From: Isoperla grammatica
Taxonomy: Eukaryota > Arthropoda > Insecta > Plecoptera > Perlodidae
Length of the DNA: 64,000 bases
NCBI GenBank assembly: GCA_945910005.1
Contig: OX246743.1
Location: forward strand, 14,800,587-14,864,586
Direction of reading: 5' to 3'
Position 1 is the first letter of the stretch; each line of letters starts with the position of its first letter. This document shows positions 13,701-26,278 of this stretch, in pieces. Made by a program: the position numbers and the translations under genes. The notes below the pieces were generated by a model that was not told the DNA's origin, searched no databases, and was given only the letters and a program-made list of their open reading frames with translations.

Positions 13701-14340
13701 CACTTTCACAAGCGAGAAAACTTGCGTTTTCTTCATATGCTGCATGTAGTTTCTCTCATGTCACTGATTTAGCGCAGGGTTTATCTAGTACAGTTTCCGT
13801 CACAAGCGAGGAAACATGCTTTGTCTTCATTGGTTGCATGAAGTTGCTCTTATGTCACTGACTTAGCGCAGGGTTTATCAAGTTCAGTCACCGTCACAAG
13901 CGAGAAAACATGCGTTGTCCTCAAATGTTGCATGAACTGGCCTTCATGTCACTGACTTAGCGCAGGGTATATCACGTACAGTAACTTTCCCAAGCGAGGA
14001 AACATTTGTTGTCTTCATATGTTGCATGTTGTTGCTCTCATGTCACTGACTTAGCGCAGGGTTTATCACGTACAGTCACCGTCACAAGCGAGGAAACATG
14101 CGATGTCTTCATATGTTGCATGTAGTTGCTCTCATGTCACTGACTTAGCGCAGGGTTTATCAAGTACAGTCACCTTCACAAGCGAGGAAACATGCGTTGT
14201 CCTTATATGTTGCATGTAGTTGCTCTCATGTCACTGACTTAGCGCAGGGTTTATCAAGTACAGTCACCTTCACAAGCGAGGAAACATGCATTGTCGTCAT
14301 ATGTTGCATGAAGTTGCTCTCATGTCACTGACTTAGCGCA
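7486..14340 (+). repeat. 6855-bp HOR block, copy 1
   Basis: This block is followed immediately by a second copy at 14341-21195, with a constant offset of 6855 bp (73 monomers minus seven bases). Rare private markers match in both, including CACAAGATAGG (8168/15023), ATGGTGCATGTAGTTTGC (8290/15145), GAGGAGACATG (8645/15500), GAGGAAAAAAGCG (9491/16346), GCGCTGGG (10111/16966) and GAGAACACATG (11934/18789). The internal cassette marked by TGCGGTCATG recurs near 8591, 10373, 11592 and 13470, so the block is itself built from shorter repeats. The right junction lies between about 14310 and 14350, where the sequence jumps from one cassette into the monomer found at 7486. Confidence 0.9.
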
Positions 14341-17300
14341 GGGTTTATCAAGTACAGTCACCTTCACAAGCGAGGATACATGCGTTGTCCTCATATGTTG
14401 CATGTAGTTGCTCTCATGTCACTGACTTAGCGCAGGGTTTATCAAGTACAGTCACCGTCACAAGCGAGGAAACATGCGTTGTCTTCATATGTTGCATGTA
14501 GTTGCTCTCATGTCACTGACTTAGCGCAGGGTTTATCAAGTACAGTCACCTTCACAAGCGAGGAAACATGCGTTGTCCTAATATGTTCAAGAAGTGGCTT
14601 TCATGTCACTGACTTAGCGCAGGGTTTATCAAGTACAGTCACCGTCACAAGCGAGGAAACATTCGTTCTCTTCATATGTTGCATTTAGTTGCTCTCATGT
14701 CACTGACTTAGCGCAGGGATTATCAAGTACAGTCACCTTCACAAGCGAGGAAACATGCGTTGTCTTCATATGTTGCATGAAGTTGCTCTCATGTCACTCA
14801 CTTAGCGCAGGGTTTATCAAGTACAGTCACATTTACAAGCGAGGAAACATGCGTTGTCTTCATTGGTTGCATGTAGTTGCTCTCATGTCACTGACTTAGC
14901 GCAGGGTTTATCAAGTACAGTCACCTTCACAAGCGAGGAAACATGCGTTGTCTTCATATGTTGCATGTAGTTGCACTTATGTCACTGACTTAGCGCAGGG
15001 TTTATTACGTACAGTCACCGTCACAAGATAGGAAACATGCGTTGTCTTTATATGTTGCATGTAGTTGCTCTCATGTCACTGACTTAGCGCAGGGTTTATC
15101 AAGTACAGTCACCGTCACAAGCGAGGAAACATGCGTTGTCTTCATATGGTGCATGTAGTTTGCTCTCATGTCACTGACTAAGCGCAGGGCTTATCAAGTA
15201 CAGTCACCTTCACAAGCGAGGAAACATGCGTTGTCCTCATATGTTGCATGTAGTTGCTCTCATGTCACTGACTTAGCGCAGGGTTTATCAAGTACAGTCA
15301 CCGTCACAAGCGAGGAAACATGCGTTGTCTTCATATGTTGCATGTTGTTGCTCTCATGTCACTGACTTAGCGCAGGGTTTATCAAGTACAGTCACCTTCA
15401 CAAGCGAGGAAACATGCGTTGTCCTCATATGTTGCATGTAGTTGCGGTCATGTCACTGACTTAGCGCAGGGTTTATCACGTACAGTTACCTTCACAAGCG
15501 AGGAGACATGCGTTGTCTTCATATGTTGCATGAAGTGGCTTTCATATCACTGACTTTGCGCAGGGTTTATCAAGTACAGTCACCGTCACAAGCGAAGAAA
15601 CATTCGTTCTCTTCATATGTTGCATGTAGTTGCTCTCATGTCACTGACTTAGTGCAGGGTTTATCACGTACAGTCACTTTCACAAGCGAGGAAACATGCG
15701 TTGTCCTTATTTGTTGCATGTAGTTGCTCTCATGTCACTGACTTAGCGTAGGGTTTATCTAGTACAGTCACCGTCACAAGCGAGGAAACATGCGTTGTCT
15801 TCATTGGTTGCATGTAGTTGCTTTTATGTCACTGACTTAGCGGAGGGTTTATCAAGTTCAGTCACCGTCACAAGCGAGGAAACATGCGTTGTCCTCATAT
15901 GTTGCATGAACTGGCCTTCTTGTCACTGACTTAGCGCAGGGTATATCACGTAAAGTAACTTTCCCAAGCGAGGAAACATGCGTTGTCTTCATATGTTGCA
16001 TGTAGTTGCTCTCATGTCACTGCCTTAGCGCAGGGTTTATCACGTACAGTCACCGTCACAAGCGAGGAAACATGCGATGTCTTCATATGTTGCATGTAGT
16101 TGCTCTCATGTCACTGACTTAGCGCAGGGTTTATCAAGTACAGTCACCTTCACAAGCGAGGAAACATGCGTTGTCCTAATATGTTGCATGTAGTTGCTCT
16201 CATGTCACTGACTTAGCGCAGGGTTTATCAAGTACAGTCACCGTCACAAGCGAGGAAACATGCGTTGTCGTTATATGTTGCAAGTAGTTGCTTTCATGTC
16301 ACTGACTTAGCGCAGGGTTTATCAAGTACAGTCACCTTCACAAGCGAGGAAAAAAGCGTTGTCTTCATATGTTGCATGTAGTTGCTCTCATGTCACTGAT
16401 TAAGCGCAGGGTTTATCAAGTACAGTCACCTTCACAAGCGAGGAAACATGCGTTGTCTTCATATGTTGCATGTAGTTGCTCTTATGTCACTGACTTAGCG
16501 CAGGGTTTATCAAGTACAGTCACCTTCACAAGCGAGGAAACATGCGTTGTCCTAATATGTTCAAGAAGTGGCTTTCATGTCACTGACTAAGCGCAGGGTT
16601 TATCAAGTACAGTCACCTTCACAAGCGAGGAAACATGCGTTGTCCTAATATGTTCAAGAAGTGGCTTTCATGTCACTGACTTAGCGCAGGGTTTATCAAG
16701 TACAGTCACCTTCACAAGCGAGGAAACATGCGTTGTCTTCATATGTTGCATGTAGTTGCACTCATGTCACTGTCTTAGCGCAGGGTTTATTACGTAAAGT
16801 CACCGTCACAAGCGAGGAAATATGCGTTGTGTTTATATGTTGCATGTAGTTGCTCTCATGTCACTGACATAGCGCAGGGTTTATCAAGTACAGTCACCGT
16901 CACAAGCGAGGAAACATACGTTGTCTTCATATGTTGCATGTAGTTGCTCTCATGTCACTGACTTAGCGCTGGGTTTATCAAGTACAGTCACCTTCACAAG
17001 CGAGGAAACATGCGTTGTCCTCATATGTTGCATGTAGTTGCTCTCATGTCACTGACTTAGCGCAGGGTTTATTAAGTACAGTCACCGTCACAAGCGAGGA
17101 AACATGCGTTGTCTTCATATGTTGCATGTTGTTGCTCTCATGTCACTGACTTAGCGCAGGGTTTATCAAGTACAGTCACCTTCACAAGCGAGGAAACATG
17201 CGTTGTCCTCATATGTTGCATGTAGTTGCGGTCATGTCACTGACTTAGCGCAGGGTTTATCACGTACAGTCACCTTCACAAGCGAGGAAACATGCGTTGT

Positions 17301-20300
17301 CTTCATATGTTGCATGAAGTGGCTTTCATATCACTGACTTAGCGCAGGGTTTTTCAAGTACAGTCACCGTCACAAGCGAGAAAACATTAGTTCTCTTCAT
17401 ATGTTGCATGTAGTTGCTCTCATGTCACTAACTTAGCGCAGGGTTTATCACGTACAGTCACTTTCACAAGCGAGAAAACTTGCGTTTTCTTCATATGCTG
17501 CATGTAGTTGCTCTCATGTCACTGACTTAGCGCAGGGTTTATCTAGTACAGTTTCCGTCACAAGCGAGAAAACATGCGTTGTCTTCATTGGTTGCATGTA
17601 GTTGCTCTTATGTCACTGACTTAGCGCAGGGTTTATCAAGTTCAGTCACCGTCACAAGCGAGAAAACATGCGTTGTCCTCAAATGTTGCATGAACTGGCC
17701 TTCATGTCACTGACTTAGCGCAGGGTATATCACGTACAGTAACTTTCCCAAGCGAGGAAACATTTGTTGTCTTCATATGTTGCATGTTGTTGCTCTCATG
17801 TCACTGACTTAGCGCAGGGTTTATCACGTACAGTCACCGTCACAAGCGAGGAAACATGCGATGTCTTCATATGTTGCATGTAGTTGCTCTCATGTCACTG
17901 ACTTAGCGCAGGGTTTATCAAGTACAGTCACCTTCACAAGCGAGGAAACATGCGTTGTCCTAATATGTTGCATGTAGTTGCTCTCATGTCACTGACTTAG
18001 CGCAGGGTTTATCAAGTACAGTCACCTTCACAAGCGAGGAAACATGCATTGTCGTCATATGTTGCATGAAGTTGCTCTCATGTCACTGACTTAGCGCAGG
18101 GTTTATCAGGTACAGTCACCTTCACATGCGAGGAAACATGCGTTGTTTTCACATGTTGCATGTAGTTGCTCTCATGTCACTGACATAGCGCAGGGTTTAT
18201 CAAGTACAGTCACCTTCACAAGCGAGGAAACATGCTTTGTCTTCATATGTTGCATGTAGTTGCTCTCATGTCACTGACTTAGCGCAGGGTTTATCAAGTA
18301 CAGTAACTTCACAAGCGAGGAAACATGCGTTGTCTTCATATGTTGCATGTTGTTGCTCTCATGTCACTGACTTAGCGCAGGGTTTATCAAGTACAGTCAC
18401 CTTCACAAGCGAGGAAACATGCGTTGTACTCATATGTTGCATGTAGTTGCGGTCATGTCACTGACTTAGCGCAGGGTTTATCACGTACAGTCACCTTCAC
18501 AAGCGAGGAAACATGCGTTGTCTTCATATGTTGCTTGAAGTGGCTTTCATATCACTGACTTAGCGCAGGGTTTTTCAAGTACAGTCACCGTCACAAGCGA
18601 GGAAACATTAGTTCTCTTCATATGTTGCATGTAGTTGCTCTCATGTCACTAACTTAGCGCAGGGTTTATCACGTACAGTCACTTTCACAAGCGAGAAAAC
18701 TTGCGTTTTCTTCATATGCTGCATGTAGTTGCTCTCATGTCACTGACTTAGCGCAGGGTTTATCAAGTTCAGTCACCGTCACAAGCGAGAACACATGCGT
18801 TGTCCTCAAATGTTGCATGAACTGGCCTTCATGTCACTGACTTAGCGCAGGGTATATCACGTACAGTAACTTTCCCAAGCGAAGAAACATGTGTTGTCTT
18901 CATATGTTGCATGTAGTTGCTCTCATGTCACTGACTTAGCGCAGGGTTTATCACGTACAGTCACCGTCACAAGCGAGGAAACATGCGATGTCTTCATATG
19001 TTGCATGTAGTTGCTCTCATGTCACTGACTTAGCGCAGGGTTTATCAAGTACAGTCACCTTCACAAGCGAGGAAACATGCGTTGTCCTAATATGTTGCAT
19101 GTAGTTTCTCTCATGTCACTGACTTAGCGCAGGGTTTATCAAGTACAGTCACCTTCACAAGCGAGGAAACATGCATTGTCGTCATATGTTGCATGAAGTT
19201 GCTCTCATGTCACTGACTTAGCGCAGGGTTTATCAGGTACAGTCACCTTCACATGCGAGGAAACATGCGTTGTCTTCACATGTTGCATGTAGTTGCTCTC
19301 ATGTCACTGACATAGCGCAGGGTTTATCAAGTACAGTCACCTTCACAAGCGAGGAAACATGCTTTGTCTTCATATGTTGCATGTAGTTGCTCTCATGTCA
19401 CTGACTTAGCGCAGGGTTTATCAAGTACAGTAACTTCACAAGCGAGGAAACATGCGTTGTCCTTATATGTTCAAGAAGTGGCTTTCATGTCACTGACTTA
19501 GCGCAGGGTTTATCAAATACAGTCACCTTCACAAGCGAGGAAACATGCGTTGTCCTAATATGTTCAAGAAGTGGCTTTCATGTCACTGACTTAGCGCAGG
19601 GTTTATCAAGTACAGTCACCGTCACAAGCGAGGAAACATGCGTTGTCTTCATATGTTGCATGTAGTTGCTCTCATGTCACTGACTTAGCGCAGGGTTTAT
19701 CAAGTACAGTAACCGTCACAAGCGAGGAAACATGCGTTGTCCTAATATGTTGTATGTGCTGCTCTCATGTCACTGACTTACCGCAGGGTTTATCAAGTAC
19801 AGTCACCTTCACAAGCGAGGAAACATGCGTTGTCTTCATATGTTGCATTAAGTGGCTCTCATGTCACTGACTTAGCGCAGGGTTTATCAAGTACAGTCAC
19901 CGTCACAAGCGAGGAAATATGCGTTGTGTTTATATGTTGCATGTAGTTGCTCTCATGTCACTGACATAGCGCAGGGTTTATCAAGTACAGTCACCGTCAC
20001 AAGCGAGGAAACATACGTTGTCTTCATATGTTGCATGTAGTTGCTCTCATGTCACTGACTTAGCGCAGGGTTTATCAAGTACAGTCACCTTCACAAGCGA
20101 GGAAACATGCGTTGTCCTCATATGTTGCATGTAGTTGCTCTCATGTCACTGACTTAGCGCATGGTTTATCAAGTACAGTCACCGTCACAAGCGAGGAAAC
20201 ATGCGTTGTCTTCATATGTTGCATGTTGTTGCTCTCATGTCACTGACTTAGCGCAGGGTTTATCAAGTACAGTCACCTTCACAAGCGAGGAAACATGCGT

Positions 20301-21195
20301 TGTCCTCATATGTTGCATGTAGTTGCGGTCATGTCACTGACTTAGCGCAGGGTTTATCACGTACAGTCACCTTCACAAGCGAGGAAACATGCGTTGTCTT
20401 CATATGTTGCATGAAGTGGCTTTCATATCACTGACTTAGCGCAGGGTTTTTCAAGTACAGTCACCGTCACAAGCGAGGAAACATAAGTTCTCTTCATATG
20501 TTGCATGTAGTTGCTCTCATGTCACTAACTTAGCGCAGGGTTTATCACGTACAGTCACTTTCACAAGCGAGAAAACTTGCGTTTTCTTCATATGCTGCAT
20601 GTAGTTTCTCTCATGTCACTGATTTAGCGCAGGGTTTATCTAGTACAGTTTCCGTCACAAGCGAGGAAACATGCTTTGTCTTCATTGGTTGCATGAAGTT
20701 GCTCTTATGTCACTGACTTAGCGCAGGGTTTATCAAGTTCAGTCACCGTCACAAGCGAGAAAACATGCGTTGTCCTCAAATGTTGCATGAACTGGCCTTC
20801 ATGTCACTGACTTAGCGCAGGGTATATCACGTACAGTAACTTTCCCAAGCGAGGAAACATTTGTTGTCTTCATATGTTGCATGTTGTTGCTCTCATGTCA
20901 CTGACTTAGCGCAGGGTTTATCACGTACAGTCACCGTCACAAGCGAGGAAACATGCGATGTCTTCATATGTTGCATGTAGTTGCTCTCATGTCACTGACT
21001 TAGCGCAGGGTTTATCAAGTACAGTCACCTTCACAAGCGAGGAAACATGCGTTGTCCTTATATGTTGCATGTAGTTGCTCTCATGTCACTGACTTAGCGC
21101 AGGGTTTATCAAGTACAGTCACCTTCACAAGCGAGGAAACATGCATTGTCGTCATATGTTGCATGAAGTTGCTCTCATGTCACTGACTTAGCGCA
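14341..21195 (+). repeat. 6855-bp HOR block, copy 2
   Basis: This is a direct copy of the preceding 6855 bp. By eye I found only isolated single-base differences, such as TTGCTTGAAG near 18534 against TTGCATGAAG near 11679, and GCGCATGG near 20160 against GCGCAGGG near 13305. At the right edge it does not restart the block but runs on into sequence matching 4391-6428, showing that the duplication was inserted into, or arose within, a pre-existing longer order of monomers. Near-identity over nearly 7 kb points to a very recent event or to active homogenisation; an assembly-level duplication cannot be excluded from sequence alone. Confidence 0.9.
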
Positions 21196-23232
21196 GGGTT
21201 TATCAGGTACAGTCACCTTCACATGCGAGGAAGCATGCGTTGTCTTCACATGTTGCATGTAGTTGCTCTCATGTCACTGACATAGCGCAGGGTTTATCAA
21301 GTACAGTCACCTTCACAAGCGAGGAAACATGCTTTGTCTTCATATGTTGCATGTAGTTGCTCTCATGTCACTGACTTAGCGCAGGGTTTATCAAGTACAG
21401 TAACTTCACAAGCGAGGAAACATGCGTTGTCCTTATATGTTCAAGAAGTGGCTTTCATGTCACTGACTTAGCGCAGGGTTTATCAAATACAGTCACCTTC
21501 ACAAGCGAGGAAAAATGCGTTGTCCTAATATGTTCAAGAAGTGGCTTTCATGTCACTGACTTAGCGCAGGGTTTATCAAGTACAGTCACCGTCACAAGCG
21601 AGGAAACATGCGTTGTCTTCATATGTTGCATGTAGTTGCTCTCATGTCACTGACTTAGCGCAGGGTTTATCAAGTACAGTAACCGTCACAAGCGAGGAAA
21701 CATGCGTTGTCCTAATATGTTGTATGTGCTGCTCTCATGTCACTGACTTAGCGCAGGGTTTATCAAGTACAGTCACCTTCACAAGCGAGGAAACATGCGT
21801 TGTCTTCATATGTTGCATTAAGTGGCTCTCATGTCACTGACTAAGCGCAGGGTTTATCAAGTACAGTCACCGTCACAAGCGAGGAAACATGCGTTTTCCT
21901 TATATGTTGCATGTAGTTGCTCTCATGTCACTGACTTAGCGCAGAGTTTATCAAGTACAGTCACCTTCACAAGCGAGGAAACATGCGTTGTCTTCATATG
22001 TTGCAAGTAGTTGCTTTCATGTCACTGACTTAGCGCATGGTTTATCAAGTACAGTCACCTTCACAAGCGAGGAAACAAGCGTTGTCTTCATATGTTGCAT
22101 GTAGTTGCTCTCGTGTCACTGACTAAGCGCAGGGTTTATCAAGTACAGTCACCTTCACAAGCGAGGAAACATGCGTTGTCTTCATATGTTGCATGTAGTT
22201 GCACTCATGTCACTGACTTAGCGCAGGGTTTATTACGTACAGTCACCGTCACAAGCGAAGAAACATGCATTGTCTTTATATGTTGCATGTATTTGCTCTC
22301 ATGTCACTGACTTAGCGCAGGGTTTATCAAGTACAGTCACCGTCACAAGCGAGGAAACATGCGTTGTCTTCATATGTTGCATGTAGTTGCTCTCATGTCA
22401 CTGACTTAGCGCAGGGTTTATCAAGTACAGTCACCTTCACAAGCGAGGAAACATGCGTTGTCCTCATATGTTTCATGTAGTTGCGGTCATGTCACCGACT
22501 TAGCGCAGGGTTTATCACGTACAGTCACCATCACAAGCGAGGAAACATTCGTTTTCTTCATATGTTGCATGTAGTGGCTCTCATGTCACTGACTTAGCGC
22601 AGGGTTTATCACGTACAGTCACTTTCACAAGCGAGGAAACATGCGTTGTCTTCATATTTTGCATGTAGTTGCTCTCATGTCACTGACTTAGCGCAGGATT
22701 TATCACGTACAGTCACCGTCACAAGCGAGGAAACATGCGATGTCTTCATATGTTGCATGTAGTTGCTCTCATGTCACTGACTTAGCGCAGGGATTATCAA
22801 GTACAGTCACCTTCACAAGCGAGGAAACATGCGTTGTCCTAATATGTTTAAGAAGTGGCTTTCATGTCACTGACTAAGCGCAGGGTTTATCAAGTACAGT
22901 CACCGTTACAAGCGAGGAAACATTCGTTCTCTTCATATGTTGCATGTAGTTGCTCTCATGTCACTGACTTAGCGCAGGGATTATCAAGTACAGTCACCTT
23001 CACAAGCGAGGAAACATGCGTTGTCTTCATATGTTGCATGTAGTTGCTCTCATGTCACTGACTTAGCGCAGGGTTTATCAAGTACAGTCACATTTACAAG
23101 CGAGGAAACATGCGTTGTCTTCATTGGTTGCATGTAGTTGCTCTCATGTCACTGACTTAGCGCAGGGTTATCAAGTACAGTAACCTTCACCATTGAGGAA
23201 ACATGCGTTGTCTTCATATGTTGCATGTAGTT
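18989..23232 (+). repeat. 4.2-kb block, copy of 2185-6428
   Basis: This is the partner of the block described at 2185-6428 (offset 16804). It overlaps the end of the second 6855-bp copy and extends past it, giving the original right-hand context of that block. It carries the markers CGTTTTCCTTATATG, GCAAGTAGTTGCTTTC, GCGCATGG, AACAAGCG and CTCTCGTGTC in the same order as 5090-5310. It then enters a single 1032-type unit from 22323. The match stops at 23233, where GTTGCCCTC replaces GTTGCTCTC and the downstream order changes. Confidence 0.85.
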
Positions 23233-25100
23233 GCCCTCATGTCACTGACTAAGCGCAGGGTTTATCACGTAAAGTCACCTTCACAAGCGAGGAAACATGC
23301 GTTGTCTTTATATGTTGCATGTAGTTGCTCTTATGTCACTGACTTAGCGCAGGGTTTATCAAGTACAGTCACCGTCACAAGCGAGAAAACATGCGTTGTC
23401 TTTATATCTTGCATGTAGTTGCTCTCATGTCACTGACTTAGCGCAGGGTTTATCAAGTACATTCACCGTCACAAGCGAGGAAACATGCGTTGTCCTCATA
23501 TGTTGCATGTAGTTGCTCTCATGTCACTGACTTAGCGCAGGGTGTATCACGTACAGTCACCATCACAAGCGAGGAAACATGCGTTGTCTTCATATGTTGC
23601 ATGAAGTGGCTCTCATGTCACTGACTTAGCGCAGGGTTTATCAACTACAGTCACCGTCACAAGCGAGGAAACATGCGTTGTCCTAATATGTTGCATGTAG
23701 TTGCTCTCATGTCACTGACTTAGCGCATAGTTTATCAAGTACAGTCACCTTCACAAGCGAGGAAACATGCGTTGTCTTCATTTGTTGCATGAAGTGGCTC
23801 TCATGTCACTGACTTAGCGCAGGGTTTATCAAGTACAGTCACCGTCACAAGCGAGGAAACATGCGTTGTCCTTATATGTTGCATGTAGTTGCTCTCATGT
23901 CACTGACTTAGCGCAGAGTTTATTAAGTACAGTCACCTTCACAAGCGAGGAAACATGCGTTGTCTTCATATGTTGCAAGTAGTTGCTTTCATGTCACTGA
24001 CTTAGCGCATGGTTTATCAAGTACAGTCACCTTCACAAGCGAGGAAACAAGCGTTGTCTTCATATGTTGCATGTAGTTGCTCTCATGTCACTGACTAAGC
24101 GCAGGGTTTATCAAGTACAGTCACCTTCACAAGCGAGGAAACATGCGTTGTCTTCATATGTTGCATGTAGTTGCTCTTATGTTACTGACTTAGCGCAACG
24201 TTTATCAAGTACAGTCACATTCACAAGCGAAGAAACATGCGTTGTCCTAATATGTTCAAGAAGTGGCTTTCATGTCACTGACTTAGCGCAGGGTTTATCA
24301 AGTACAGTCACCTTCACAAGCGAGGAAACATGCGTTGTCCTAATATATTCAAGAAGTGGCTTTCATGTCACTGACTTAGCGCAGGGTTTATCAAGTACAG
24401 TCACCTTCACAAGCGAGGAAACATGCGTTGTCTTCATATGTTGCATGTAGTTGCACTCATGTCACTGACTTAGCGCAGGGTTTATTACGTACAGTCACCG
24501 TCACAAGCGAAGAAACATGCATTGTCTTTATATGTTGCATGTAGTTGCTCTCATGTCACTGACTTAGCGGAGGGTTTATCAAGTACAGTCACCGTCACTA
24601 GCGAGGAAACATGCGTTGTCTTCATATGTTGCATGTAGTTGCTCTCATGTCACTGACTTAGCGCAGGGTTTATCAAGTACAGCCACCTTCACAAGCGAGG
24701 AAACAGGCGTTGTCCTCATATGTTGCATGTAGTTGCGGTCATGTCACTGACTTAGCGCAGGGTTTATCACGTACAGTCACCTTCACAAGCGAGGAAACAT
24801 GCGTTGTCTTCATATGTTGCATGAAGTGGCTTTCATATCACTGACTTAGCGCAGGGTTTATCAAGTACAGTCACCGTCACAAGCGAGGAAACATTCGTTC
24901 TCTTCATATGTTGCATGTAGTTGCTCTCATGTGACTGACTTAGCGCAGGGTTTATCACGTACAGTCACTTTCACAAGCGAGGAAACATGCGTTGTCTTCA
25001 TATGTTGCATGTTGTTGCTCTCATGTCACTGACTTAGCGCAGGGTTTATCACGTTCAGTCACCGTCACAAGCGAGGAAACATGCGATGTCTTCATATGTT
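23233..25100 (+). repeat. Less regular satellite segment
   Basis: The stretch is still made entirely of 94-bp monomers, but I could not fit it to the large duplicated blocks. Unusual single markers include GTTGCCCTCATG, TATATCTTGC, GCGCATAGTTT, GCGCAACG, GCGGAGGG and ACAGGCG. Part of it (about 23905-24500) recurs at about 25125-25720 with an offset of 1220 bp (thirteen monomers minus two). This may be an older or boundary segment between separately amplified blocks; that is inference. Confidence 0.7.
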
Positions 25101-25720
25101 GCATGTAGTTGCTCTCATGTCACTGACTTAGCGCAGAGTTTATCAAGTACAGTCACCTTCACAAGCGAGGAAACATGCGTTGTCTTCATATGTTGCAAGT
25201 AGTTGCTTTCATGTCACTGACTTAGCGCATGGTTTATCAAGTACAGTCACCTTCACAAGCGAGGAAACAAGCGTTGTCTTCATATGTTGCATGTAGTTGC
25301 TCTCGTGTCACTGACTAAGCGCAGGGTTTATCAAGTACAGTCACCTTCACAAGCGAGGAAACATGCGTTGTCTTCATATGTTGCATGTAGTTGCTCTTAT
25401 GTTACTGACTTAGCGCAGGGTTTATCAAGTACAGTCACCTTCACAAGCGAGGAAACATGCGTTGTCCTTATATGTTCAATAAGTGGCTTTCATGTCACTG
25501 ACTTAGCGCAGGGTTTATCAAGTACAGTCACCTTCACAAGCGAGGAAACATGCGTTGTCCTAATATGTTCAACAAGTGGCTTTCATGTCACTGACTTAGC
25601 GCAGGGTTTATCAAGTACAGTCACCTTCACAAGCGAGGAAACATGCGTTGTCTTCATATGTTGCATTTAGTTGCACTTATGTCACTGACTTAGCGCAGGG
25701 TTTATTACGTACAGTCACCG
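23905..25720 (+). repeat. Partial duplication, 1220-bp offset
   Basis: About 600 bp at 23905-24500 and 25125-25720 share the order GCAGAGTTTAT, GCAAGTAGTTGCTTTC, GCGCATGG, AACAAGCG, a TTATGTTACTG monomer, two type B-like monomers and a TTACGTACAG monomer. Differences are scattered: CTCTCATG against CTCTCGTG, AAGAAGTGG against AATAAGTGG or AACAAGTGG, and GCGCAACG against GCGCAGGG. The copies therefore look older than the nearly identical large duplications. Confidence 0.75.
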
Positions 25721-26278
25721 TCACAAGCGAAGAAACATGCATTGTCTTTATATGTTGCATGTATTTGCTCTCATGTCACTGACTAAGCGCAGGGTTTATC
25801 AAGTACAGTCACCGTCACAAGCGAGGAAACATGCGTTGTCTTCATATGTTGCATGTAGTTGCTCTCATGTCACTGACTAAGCGCAGGGTTTATCAAGTAC
25901 AGTCACCTTCACAAGCGAGGAAACATGCGTTGTCCTCATATGTTTCATGTAGTTGCGGTCATGTCACCGACTTAGCGCAGGGTTTATCACGTACAGTCAC
26001 CTTCACAAGCGAGGAAACATTCGTTCTCTTCATATGTTGCATGTAGTGGCTCTCATGTCACTGACTTAGCGCAGGGTTTATCACGTACAGTCACTTTCAC
26101 AAGCGAGGAAACATGCGTTGTCTTCATATGTTGCATGTAGTTGCTCTCATGTCACTGACTTAGCGCAGGATTTATCACGTACAGTCACCGTCACAAGCGA
26201 GGAAACATGCGATGTCTTCATATGTTGCATGTAGTTGCTCTCATGTCACTGACTTAGCGCAGGGTTTATCAAGTACAG

